Shown piece by piece: positions 16,482-24,017 of a stretch of DNA of 27,956 nucleotides (the stretch's first letter is position 1; each line of letters begins with the position of its first letter). The position numbers and the translations under genes were made by a program. This DNA is from CAWBRT01 sp050015355 (GTDB taxonomy: Bacteria; Acidobacteriota; Terriglobia; Terriglobales; Acidobacteriaceae). Location: positions 1-27,956 of the forward strand of contig JBEKBO010000055.1 in NCBI GenBank assembly GCA_050015355.1, given 5' to 3'. The notes under the pieces were generated by a model. It was not told the DNA's origin and did no database searches. It saw only the letters and a list, made by a program, of their open reading frames with translations.

Positions 16482-17540
16482 ATGGAAATGATTGATTTAC
16501 GAAGCGACACTGTTACGAAACCTACCCGCGAAATGCGATTGGCAATGTTCAACGCGGAAGTGGGAGACGATGGCTACGGAGAAGATCCGACGGTGCGCAA
16601 GCTCGAGGAGCTGGCGGCGCAAGTAACCGGCAAAGAGGAAGGAATGTATGTGGCCAGCGGCACCATGGGAAACCAGGCCGCCGTCATGGTTCATACGAGG
16701 AAGTGCGACACCGTCATTTGCGAGGCTTCGGCGCATATTTACGGATCGGAAGCAGGCGCAATCGCCGGGCTATCAGGCGCTCAGCCGCTACCGGTTGCAG
16801 GGGTTCACGGAAAACTGACGCCTGAGATGATCGAGGACCTCATCAAGAGCGACAAAAAAAGGAATGTTTCACGCACGGCGCTGATCGCGGTCGAGAACAC
16901 TCACAACCGCGCAGGCGGCACGTATTACACGCCGGCGGAGCTGGAGGCGATCAAGCGGCTGGCGGGCAAATACTCGGTGCCGCTCCACATGGACGGGGCG
17001 CGGATTTTCAACGCCGCGGTAGCCCAGGGCATTGCGGTGGCGACGCTCGCCCAGCATGCGGATTCGATGCAGTTCTGTCTCTCGAAGGGATTGGGCGCGC
17101 CGGTGGGGTCGCTGGTGGTCGGAACCCGGGATTTCATTTTTCAGGCGCGTCGTGCGCGGAGCGTGCTGGGCGGCGCCATGCGGCAGGCAGGCATTCTGGC
17201 CGCGGCGGGCATTGTGGCTCTCACCACCATGGTAGAACGTCTGGCCGAAGATCATGTGCACGCGCGCATCCTTGGCGAAGCGGTCGCCAACACCAAGGTG
17301 AAGATCGATTTATCAAGCGTGCAAACTAACATTGTCATATTCGATGTGTCTCCTCTCGGAATGAAGGCTGCCGAGTTTATCGACGAGCTGAAAGGAAGCA
17401 ACATAAAGGCCAGTGAATATGGCAAATACCTGGTGCGCCTGGTTACGCATAAAGATGTCTCGCGCGCCGATATCGACTATGCCGTGGGCGTGCTCGCGAA
17501 GCAGTGCAACCGGCAGAAAACGTCGCAGACGCATGCATAG
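16482..17540 (+). CDS. ltaE: Low-specificity L-threonine aldolase
   Basis: The 352-residue PLP enzyme begins with the diagnostic IDLRSDTVTKPT and DDGYGEDPT segments. It has H85 for cofactor stacking, D171 in HMDGAR, and the Schiff-base lysine K202 in CLSKGLGAPVGS. It cleaves L-threonine or L-allo-threonine, and other beta-hydroxy amino acids, to glycine and an aldehyde. ATG 16482 is chosen because homology begins at once; an upstream in-frame TTG adds nine residues without support. It diverges from the chromate-type transporter pair. It may supply or consume aldehydes for the cluster, but it is also common as a stand-alone gene. Confidence 0.92.
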   Translation: MEMIDLRSDTVTKPTREMRLAMFNAEVGDDGYGEDPTVRKLEELAAQVTGKEEGMYVASGTMGNQAAVMVHTRKCDTVICEASAHIYGSEAGAIAGLSGAQPLPVAGVHGKLTPEMIEDLIKSDKKRNVSRTALIAVENTHNRAGGTYYTPAELEAIKRLAGKYSVPLHMDGARIFNAAVAQGIAVATLAQHADSMQFCLSKGLGAPVGSLVVGTRDFIFQARRARSVLGGAMRQAGILAAAGIVALTTMVERLAEDHVHARILGEAVANTKVKIDLSSVQTNIVIFDVSPLGMKAAEFIDELKGSNIKASEYGKYLVRLVTHKDVSRADIDYAVGVLAKQCNRQKTSQTHA

Positions 17541-17582
17541 CGTAGACCTTGGCTGGACTCATTTCTTACGAGGTGTTGGCAA

Positions 17583-18242
17583 ATGAAGGTAATGGCATTC
17601 AACGGAAGTCCGCGAAAGACTTGGAACACGGCGACCCTGCTCGGGAAAGCTCTGGAAGGAGCGGCGTCCAAGGGAGCGCAAACGAAACTCGTCCATTTGT
17701 ATGATCTGAAATATACGGGCTGCAAGAGCTGCTTTGCCTGCAAAACAAAAGACGGCCCAAGCTATGGCAGGTGTGCGGCGCAGGATGACTTAACCCCGAT
17801 CCTGAAAGAGGTCGTAGACGCCGATGCCCTTATTCTGGGCTCGCCCATCTACTTTGGAGCCGTTTCCGGCGAGATGAAATCGTTCATGGAGCGCCTGCTC
17901 TTTCCGTATCTGAAGTACAGCCTTCCGCCGGCGCCGGAGTCTCTCTTTCCCAGGAAGATACATACCGGCCTCATCTATGCGATGAATGTCACCGAGCAGG
18001 TGATGAATGAACGGGGCTACAAGAATCATATCGTTTTGAACGAAGGTTTCCTGAGGCGGATGTTCGGCGCCGCAGAGACACTTTGCTGCTTCGACACCTA
18101 TCAGTTTGACGATTACTCGAAGATGGTGGCGGATCGCTACAATGTGGAGGCGAAAGCGGCGAGGCGCAAGCAAGTATTTCCGCAGGATTGCGAAAAAGCA
18201 TTCCAGATGGGCGCAAGGTTTGCCAGCACATCGGTTGTGTAG
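17583..18242 (+). CDS. Flavodoxin-like NAD(P)H-dependent FMN oxidoreductase
   Basis: The 219-residue product starts with the FMN-phosphate loop of the NADPH-dependent FMN reductase/iron-sulfur flavoprotein group (FNGSPRKTWNTATLL, residues 6-20). A cysteine cluster follows at about 47-62 (GCKSCFACK, then GRC), as in iron-sulfur flavoproteins. It may hold a cluster or use the cysteines in redox chemistry. The segment ILGSPIYFGAVSGEMKSFMER is the flavin-edge region. It sits 42 bases behind ltaE with a GAGGTG ribosome site, so co-transcription is likely. The substrate is unknown. Confidence 0.83.
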   Translation: MKVMAFNGSPRKTWNTATLLGKALEGAASKGAQTKLVHLYDLKYTGCKSCFACKTKDGPSYGRCAAQDDLTPILKEVVDADALILGSPIYFGAVSGEMKSFMERLLFPYLKYSLPPAPESLFPRKIHTGLIYAMNVTEQVMNERGYKNHIVLNEGFLRRMFGAAETLCCFDTYQFDDYSKMVADRYNVEAKAARRKQVFPQDCEKAFQMGARFASTSVV

Positions 18243-18302
18243 GCTGAGGCGCAGAGGATACAGCGTGGGCTGCCCCGTCGGTTCGCTGCATAAGTTTCAG
18301 GA

Positions 18303-18434
18303 TGTCATCCTGAGCAAAGCCGGGGTCCCCGGCGACGGCTGCTTTTGCCGTTACTGGGGTGGAGGAGCGAAGGATCTATGTATTACAAATCAAATACATA
18401 GATTCTTCGCTCGCTACGCTCGCTCAGAATGACA
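18303..18434. repeat. Family-C MITE-like element with long hairpin
   Basis: Ends TGTCATCCTGAGC (18303-18315) and GCTCAGAATGACA (18422-18434) are 12/13 inverted repeats. Near the right end, 18365-18384 and 18393-18412 pair over 20 bases with one mismatch around an eight-base loop, a very stable hairpin. It lies 60 bases upstream of the hydroxyacid dehydrogenase start and could influence its expression. Confidence 0.72.
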
Positions 18435-18494
18435 CTGCGAAAGGTTGTGCGGGAACTCCTGGGACGCGACATTCGTTTTTTAGCAAGGAGCGCT

Positions 18495-19592
18495 ATGAAA
18501 AAATCAATCAAAGCCCTGGTCATAGGGGATGCCATGATCTTGGGCAGCGAATTCAAACTCGCCGCGGAGAAGTATCTGGGAGATGTGCTGAAGGAGATCA
18601 AGGTCGGCAATTGGGAGACAAGTTGGCCGAAGCTTCAGGACAGGCGTCTGGTCGTGGAGAAAAAAGGACCGGAAGTCGAGGTGGTGGATTCGCTGATTCT
18701 TGAGCAGGGAGGGGACGCGGAACTTTTGGCTGGGTTGTTCGTTCCCATTTCCTCCAAGGTGTTCGATGCCATGCCAAAGCTGCGCATTGCCGGCGTGTCG
18801 CGCGCGGGAGTCGAAAACGTCAACGTCGCCGAGGCCACAAAGCGCGGCGTCGTGGTTTTCAATATCGAAGGACGCAACGCCGAGGCGGTGTCGGATTTCG
18901 CGGTCGGCATGATGCTGGCGGAGTGCCGCAATATCGCGCGGGCGCACTTTGCCATCAAGAGCGGTCAGTGGAGAAAGACGTTTTCCAACTCCGACTGGGT
19001 CCCGGAATTGAAGGGAAAGAAGGTCGGCATCATCGGCTTCGGTTATATTGGCCGGCTGGTTGCCCAGAAGCTGTCAGGGTTCGGAGTCATACGGCTGGTT
19101 TACGATCCCTTTGTGAGCGCCGAGGATGTGCGCGCCGCGGGCTGCGTACCCGTGGACAAAGAGACCTTGTTTAAGGAAAGCGATTTTGTGACCCTGCATG
19201 CGCGCATGAGCGAAAGCACCAAGAACATGGTCGGAGAAAAAGAACTGGCATTGATGAAACCGACCGCTTACGTGGTGAACACCGCGCGGGCTGGGATGAT
19301 CGACGCCAACGCACTGGCTGCCGCGCTGAAAGAGAAAAGGATCGCCGGCGCGGGGTTGGATGTGTTTCCGGACGAGCCGCCCAAGCCGGATAGCCCATTC
19401 CTTTCGCTCGACAATGTGACCTTGTCGACCCACATCGCGGGCACTACCAAGGAAGCTCTGTCGCGCTCGCCGGAGATTCTCATGGAAGATATCGCGCTGC
19501 TTCTCAAGGGTCAAAAGCCGCGGTTCGTTGTCAACAAGGAAGTGCTGGAACGGCCCGAATTCAAGACATGGCTGGCAGGTGTCCAACAATGA
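18495..19592 (+). CDS. D-isomer-specific 2-hydroxyacid dehydrogenase (SerA-like)
   Basis: The 365-residue product has the split catalytic and NAD-binding domains of the D-2-hydroxyacid dehydrogenase family. The nucleotide motif GFGYIG is at 181-186, and the catalytic set R265, E294 and H313 is complete. There is no C-terminal ACT domain, so it is not a feedback-regulated phosphoglycerate dehydrogenase. It should interconvert a 2-hydroxy acid and a 2-keto acid using NAD(P). ATG 18495 follows AAGGAGCGCT; an in-frame ATG at 18429 lies inside the family-C repeat and is rejected. Its stop overlaps the start of the next aldolase gene as ATGA, so the two are translated together. Confidence 0.9.
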   Translation: MKKSIKALVIGDAMILGSEFKLAAEKYLGDVLKEIKVGNWETSWPKLQDRRLVVEKKGPEVEVVDSLILEQGGDAELLAGLFVPISSKVFDAMPKLRIAGVSRAGVENVNVAEATKRGVVVFNIEGRNAEAVSDFAVGMMLAECRNIARAHFAIKSGQWRKTFSNSDWVPELKGKKVGIIGFGYIGRLVAQKLSGFGVIRLVYDPFVSAEDVRAAGCVPVDKETLFKESDFVTLHARMSESTKNMVGEKELALMKPTAYVVNTARAGMIDANALAAALKEKRIAGAGLDVFPDEPPKPDSPFLSLDNVTLSTHIAGTTKEALSRSPEILMEDIALLLKGQKPRFVVNKEVLERPEFKTWLAGVQQ

Positions 19593-20425
19593 TGGTCAAC
19601 TTCTCCGCAATGCTGAAAGAGGCCCGGCGTGGCGGCTATGCCGTCGGCTCTTTCAATGTCTACAACTACGAAACGATTCGTGGAGTCATCGAGGCGGGGC
19701 AGGAACTCGGATATCCCACGATTGTCGCCTTCGGCGAAGCCTACCTGCCGAACATGGGACTTGACGAGGTGTTTGGCGTGGTCAGCGCCATGGCCCGGAG
19801 GGTCGAAATCCCGCTGGTTCTCCATCTGGACCATTGCAAATCCTTCGACAATATTGTCAAGGCGATCAGGGCCGGATTCACTTCGGTGATGTTTGACGGG
19901 TCGAGCCTGCCGTTTGAAAAAAACATGGAAGCGACCGCCCAGGTGGTTGCCATGGCTCACGCCGCCGGCGTCAGTGTGGAAGCGGAGTTGGGGGCGCTGG
20001 CGGGCGGAGAGTTCTCCAACGAAGAATCGGGTGAAGAGATTTACACCAACCCCGGGCAGGCCGGCCAGTTTGTGACGCGCACCGGAATCGATGCCCTGGC
20101 GGTTTCCATCGGCACGGTTCACGGAATGTATAAAGGCACACCGAAAATTGACGTGGGGGTGCTGAAGAAGATCGCTGCGGCGGTCGATGTTCCGCTGGTT
20201 TTGCACGGCGGCTCCGGCACGCCGGAAGAGATCGTCCGGGAGTGCATCCGCAACGGCATCGCCAAGATTAACGTGAACACTGAAATCTCCTTCTATACGG
20301 TGGCAAAGGTGAAAGCCCTGCTAGAGTCGGGGAAGAGCTATCACCTGTCGCAGTTGGCGCTAAAAGAAGTCGGATTCATCAAGGAAGTGGTGAACAAGTA
20401 CGCCAGCATGTTCCGCTCGGCATGA
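19589..20425 (+). CDS. Class II ketose-bisphosphate aldolase (FbaA/GatY/KbaY family)
   Basis: The 278-residue product is a zinc-dependent TIM-barrel aldolase. D81 is the catalytic aspartate; H82, H178 and H206 are the zinc ligands; HGGSG (206-210) and NVNTE (228-232) bind phosphate and substrate. Length and spacing resemble tagatose-bisphosphate aldolases more than long FbaA forms. It would split a ketose bisphosphate or monophosphate into DHAP and an aldehyde. The start codon overlaps the dehydrogenase stop by four bases, with GGCAGG upstream. A later in-frame ATG at 19592 is equally possible. With the FGGY kinase downstream it forms a kinase-aldolase pair. Confidence 0.9.
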   Translation: MMVNFSAMLKEARRGGYAVGSFNVYNYETIRGVIEAGQELGYPTIVAFGEAYLPNMGLDEVFGVVSAMARRVEIPLVLHLDHCKSFDNIVKAIRAGFTSVMFDGSSLPFEKNMEATAQVVAMAHAAGVSVEAELGALAGGEFSNEESGEEIYTNPGQAGQFVTRTGIDALAVSIGTVHGMYKGTPKIDVGVLKKIAAAVDVPLVLHGGSGTPEEIVRECIRNGIAKINVNTEISFYTVAKVKALLESGKSYHLSQLALKEVGFIKEVVNKYASMFRSA

Positions 20426-20462
20426 GCAGTTTCGCGAAAGGTAGACCAAATTCCCAATAGCA

Positions 20463-20623
20463 TGTCATGGCGACCGGAGCGCCGAGCGCCGGTGGCCGGA
20501 GCAGCCAAGCTGCGTACCCGGCGTTACACTTGCGAGCAGAAGGCTATCCGGGCGCGGAGTGGAGCCACCCTTTGTTTTTCAGCAGTAGAAACAAAAGGTG
20601 GCTCGACTTCGCTCGCCATGACA
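20463..20623 (+). repeat. Full-length family-A MITE-like element (161 bp)
   Basis: Perfect 11-bp terminal inverted repeats, TGTCATGGCGA (20463-20473) and TCGCCATGACA (20613-20623), bound the element. Its inner arms GTGGAGCCACCCTTTGTTTT and AACAAAAGGTGGCTCGAC can pair. The conserved flank continues to about 20662 (GGGATATACCTACCGGGGAATCGC), close to the kinase start. The copy at 5062-5223 is in reverse orientation. Confidence 0.72.
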
Positions 20624-20691
20624 GTTTGAGTTTATGTTGGGATATACCTACCGGGGAATCGCTATAACCTGGCGAGGCGCGGAGAGAGAAG

Positions 20692-22203
20692 ATGGAGCAC
20701 ATCTTAGTCGTCGATGTCGGCACGTCCAGCCTGAAGGCAATGCTTTACGACCGGAGCGGCAAGCTACTGAATCGCGCCTCGCAGGAGTATCACTCGGAAT
20801 TCAGCGCGAACAACTATGTCGAGCAGAGCTCTTTTACCTGGAAGAGCGCGTTGCTCGCCAGCCTGAAGCAAACCGGCGAATTCCTGAACGCCAGAGGCAT
20901 CAGCGTGGAGGCGATTGCGGTTACCTCGCAGCGGGCGTCGGTGATTCCCATCGATGGCGACGGAGAGCCCTTGCACAGCGCCATCATGTGGCAGGACAAA
21001 CGGAGCCGGCCGCAGTGCGCGGAATTGCTGCGGCAAATCGGTCTGCGGGATATCTATCGCCGCACGGGTCTGCGGGTGGACCCCTATTTTTCGGCTCCGA
21101 AAATGATGTGGCTGCAGCAGGAGCGTCCCGAGATCTATGCCGCGGCCGAGAAGTTAATCGGAGTGCAGGATTACGTCGTCTACCTGCTGACGGGTGCGTA
21201 CGTTACCGATTGGTCGCAGGCCTGCCGCACGCTGCTGATGAATATCAGCAACTTCTCCTGGGACAAGGACATGTTGGAGATCAGCGGCGTTTCCACTTCG
21301 AAACTGCCGGAACTTTGTGCGCCCGGTTCGGCCGCGGGCTCCCTGGAAAGCGCAATGGCAAAGGCCACCGGACTGGTGCCGGGAATTCCAGTGATCGTCT
21401 GCGGCGGAGATCAGCAATGCGCGGCGCTGGCTTTGAACATTCTTCGTCCGGGCTATGCCGAGGCCAATACCGGAACCGGATCGTTCGTCATTGCTTATTC
21501 GGAAGCGCCGCAGTTCGACGATGAGTGCCGCACCCTCTGCAGCGCGGCGGCCGTGCCCGGCAAGTGGATCGCGGAAGCGGGAATCTTCAATACCGGCTCG
21601 GTTCACCGCTGGTTCAAAGAGCAGTTTTATCCCGAAGGCGAAGATGTCTACGCCCTGATGAACAAAGAAGCCGCCGAATCCCCCGTGGGGGCCAATGGCG
21701 TGATGATGCTCTCTCACTTCGAGGGAAGCGCCGCTCCCTATTGGAATCCGCTGGCCAAGGGACTCTTCTTTAACCTTTCGCTGGGAACGCGGCGCAGCGA
21801 CCTGGTGAGAGCAATCCTCGAGGGCATAGCACTGGAAATCGGCCATAACCTTTCGCTGATCGAAAACCTGGTGAAGAATATCTCCATGGTCAGCGTCGCG
21901 GGCGGACTGGTGGCATTCGATCTTTTCAATCAGATACAGGCGGACGCCTTCAACAAAACTGTGATTCGTTACGACAACAGCGAAGCATCTTCGCTGGGAG
22001 CGCTGATGAGCGCATCGGTCACTCTCGGAATTCACCGGGATCACGCGGAGGCTTTTCGAGCCGTGTGTTGCAGCGATCCGATCGTGTTTCAGCCCGATGA
22101 GATCAACGTTCTGAAATACCGCGCGCTTTTGCAGCGGAAGAACGCGCTGTACCAGGCACTCAACCAGAACAAAGTGTACGAATCATTCTGCCAGCCGGTG
22201 TAG
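20692..22203 (+). CDS. FGGY-family carbohydrate kinase
   Basis: The 503-residue product has both FGGY halves: the N-terminal phosphate loop VVDVGTSSLKAMLYD (6-20), the WQDKRSRPQ segment, the catalytic-Asp region CGGDQQCAAL (about 237-246), NTGTGSF, and the C-terminal AGGLVAFDLFNQIQAD adenosine motif. Length and motifs resemble xylulokinase/gluconokinase relatives, but the substrate cannot be assigned. It would phosphorylate a ketose, polyol or sugar acid for the aldolase encoded upstream. GGAGAGAGAAG precedes ATG 20692. The spacer to the aldolase gene (266 bases) is mostly a family-A repeat, which may interrupt an ancestral operon. Confidence 0.9.
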   Translation: MEHILVVDVGTSSLKAMLYDRSGKLLNRASQEYHSEFSANNYVEQSSFTWKSALLASLKQTGEFLNARGISVEAIAVTSQRASVIPIDGDGEPLHSAIMWQDKRSRPQCAELLRQIGLRDIYRRTGLRVDPYFSAPKMMWLQQERPEIYAAAEKLIGVQDYVVYLLTGAYVTDWSQACRTLLMNISNFSWDKDMLEISGVSTSKLPELCAPGSAAGSLESAMAKATGLVPGIPVIVCGGDQQCAALALNILRPGYAEANTGTGSFVIAYSEAPQFDDECRTLCSAAAVPGKWIAEAGIFNTGSVHRWFKEQFYPEGEDVYALMNKEAAESPVGANGVMMLSHFEGSAAPYWNPLAKGLFFNLSLGTRRSDLVRAILEGIALEIGHNLSLIENLVKNISMVSVAGGLVAFDLFNQIQADAFNKTVIRYDNSEASSLGALMSASVTLGIHRDHAEAFRAVCCSDPIVFQPDEINVLKYRALLQRKNALYQALNQNKVYESFCQPV

Positions 22204-22231
22204 TCGGCTGAGCGGAGGGTCCAAGAAACTA

Positions 22232-22269
22232 CCCCACGTCAGTCCCAAAAGCGGGGACGGGACGTGGGG
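22232..22269. repeat. Family-B hairpin after the kinase gene
   Basis: CCCCACGTC (22232-22240) and GACGTGGGG (22261-22269) are perfect arms, with an inner GTCCC/GGGAC pairing. It follows the kinase stop by 28 bases and precedes the molybdenum-cofactor genes. It resembles a terminator stem but lacks a U-tract. Confidence 0.65.
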
Positions 22270-22306
22270 CACCCGGCCTATATGGACCATGAGGTCGTGA
22301 CCGCCG

Positions 22307-23893
22307 ATGTCAACGCCGAACACCGTCGTGGTTGACTGCGTGCCGACACTGGCTGAAGCGCTGGGGATCGGCGCTTTCAATCCATCGCCAGGCGCGGCAG
22401 GCTGCGAGGTGGTGGCCTTCACCGGCAGCGGTGGTAAGACTACGGCTATGTTCCGGCTGGCCGCCGAACTGGTTGCCCGCGGGGAACGCGTGCTGATCAC
22501 GACCACAACCCACATCTATCCCCCGGATTCGGAACAATTCCCCGCCACGGTCATCCCCGTGGTCATCGAAGACTCGCTGGAAACCCTTGTGCGTAGCGCA
22601 CGGAGTGCCCTGGATCGGCAGCCCGCGGTGGTGCTGGCGCGAGGGTTGGGGGCAGACGGCAAGCTTGTGGGCATCGATCCCGGATGGATAGAGCAACTGC
22701 CGAAGCGACTCCACGTCACCCACCTGCTGGTTGAGGCCGATGGTTCGCGCGGGCGTCCGTTCAAGGCTCCGGCGGCGTACGAGCCGGTGATACCGCCGTC
22801 TGCGGACTTGGTGGTGGCAGTGGTTGGACTCTCCGTGATCGGCCGGCCGCTGTCGGAGGAGTTTGTTCACCGTCCCGAGCGCGTGGCGGCCTTGGCAGGA
22901 TGCCAGTTGGGCGATACGGTTAGTCCGTCGCTAGTCGCCAGCGTGCTGCGGCATCCGCAGGGAAGCACGCGCGGAGCGCCGGCCGGCGCCAGGGTGGTCG
23001 CACTGCTCAACCAGGCAGACGACGCAAGCCGCTTCGAGGCCGGTTGCGAGGTCGCCCGCGAGTTGATCGAGCGCGGCGCGGAGCGGGTTGTCATCGCGGC
23101 TTTGCGCGAGGCGATGCCGATTCGCAAAGTGATCACCGGAAGATCGAACCCACGGGAAATACGCAGCCACATCATCCCGGAGGCTAGGCCGACTCGGGAG
23201 GTGATCACCGGGGGTGCTCATGACGGCGCTTCCAGCGCGGCGAGGGTCTCCGCCATCGTGCTGGCTGCCGGTGAAGGACGCCGCATGGGATCGCTCAAGG
23301 CACCCCAGCAAGCCAAAGGCAGGCTCGCTGGGAACCCCGCGCTTAAGCTGGCCCTGCGGCTTGGCGGAAAAAGTCTCTTGCGCCATGTGGTAGAGGCCGC
23401 ACTGGCGGCGCCGGTGGACGAGGTCGTGGTTGTGCTTGGACACGGCGCGGCGGAATTGGAGCAAGAGCTGCCGCGCGATCCCCGTGTCCGCACCATCTTC
23501 AATCCGGAATACGCCACAGGTCAAAGTTCGTCGGTCAAGGCAGGGATCAACGCGCTCGCTTCCCAGGCGCAGGCGGCGGTGTTTCTGCTCGGCGACCAGC
23601 CGTTGATCAGCTCGCGGGCCATCGAGGCCCTCGTCAGCGCCTTCCGCAGCGGCCACAGTGCGGTGGTGCGGCCACGGTACCGAGGGACTCCGGGACATCC
23701 GGTGCTTTTCTCGCGGGCGCTCTTCCCGGAGCTGTTGCAGGTTACGGGCGATCAGGGAGGACGGGAGCTGCTAGCTCGCCATCAGGCTGAGGTTGCGATG
23801 GTGGATCTGAATCTGGAGTCACCAGTCGACATTGACACCAAAGAAGATTACTCCCAGCTCGTAAGAAAACTTCCCGATTTGGAAAAGCTGTGA
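22307..23893 (+). CDS. YqeC-MobA/MocA fusion, molybdenum-hydroxylase cofactor maturation
   Basis: The 528-residue product joins two enzymes. Residues about 1-270 are a YqeC-like domain (selenium-dependent Mo-hydroxylase maturation) with a P-loop (FTGSGGKTT, 38-46) and VEADGSRGRPFKAP (142-155). Residues about 313-528 are a MobA/MocA-type nucleotidyltransferase with LAAGEGRRMG (319-328) and GDQP (429-432), which would load CTP or GTP on molybdopterin. The linker contains an imperfect duplication (RKVITG and REVITG). Between RRMGSLK and the next conserved strand, an extra segment of about 14-20 residues is encoded by a family-B repeat at 23303-23339. Neighbouring yqeB and xanthine-dehydrogenase-type genes fit a cofactor role. 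ATG 22307 is the only good start; ribosome site weak. Confidence 0.85.
   Translation: MSTPNTVVVDCVPTLAEALGIGAFNPSPGAAGCEVVAFTGSGGKTTAMFRLAAELVARGERVLITTTTHIYPPDSEQFPATVIPVVIEDSLETLVRSARSALDRQPAVVLARGLGADGKLVGIDPGWIEQLPKRLHVTHLLVEADGSRGRPFKAPAAYEPVIPPSADLVVAVVGLSVIGRPLSEEFVHRPERVAALAGCQLGDTVSPSLVASVLRHPQGSTRGAPAGARVVALLNQADDASRFEAGCEVARELIERGAERVVIAALREAMPIRKVITGRSNPREIRSHIIPEARPTREVITGGAHDGASSAARVSAIVLAAGEGRRMGSLKAPQQAKGRLAGNPALKLALRLGGKSLLRHVVEAALAAPVDEVVVVLGHGAAELEQELPRDPRVRTIFNPEYATGQSSSVKAGINALASQAQAAVFLLGDQPLISSRAIEALVSAFRSGHSAVVRPRYRGTPGHPVLFSRALFPELLQVTGDQGGRELLARHQAEVAMVDLNLESPVDIDTKEDYSQLVRKLPDLEKL
23303..23339. repeat. Family-B repeat inserted in frame in the MobA domain
   Basis: CCCCAGCAAGCC, a short spacer, GGCTCGCTGGG and AACCCCG follow the same order as the intergenic copy at 9154-9186. 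The insertion keeps the frame and adds residues of the type APQQAKGRLAGNPA just after the nucleotide-binding loop. Confidence 0.6.
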
Positions 23894-24017
23894 GAAAATC
23901 CACGGCACCGAGTTAGAAGAGCTGAGAGTCCGTGTCCGAGACGTACGGATTCTTCCGCCTGTGGTGGTCGAGGCGGCGGTTCCGCCGCCAGCTCGGTTTG
24001 CGAAAAGGATTGGGCCC

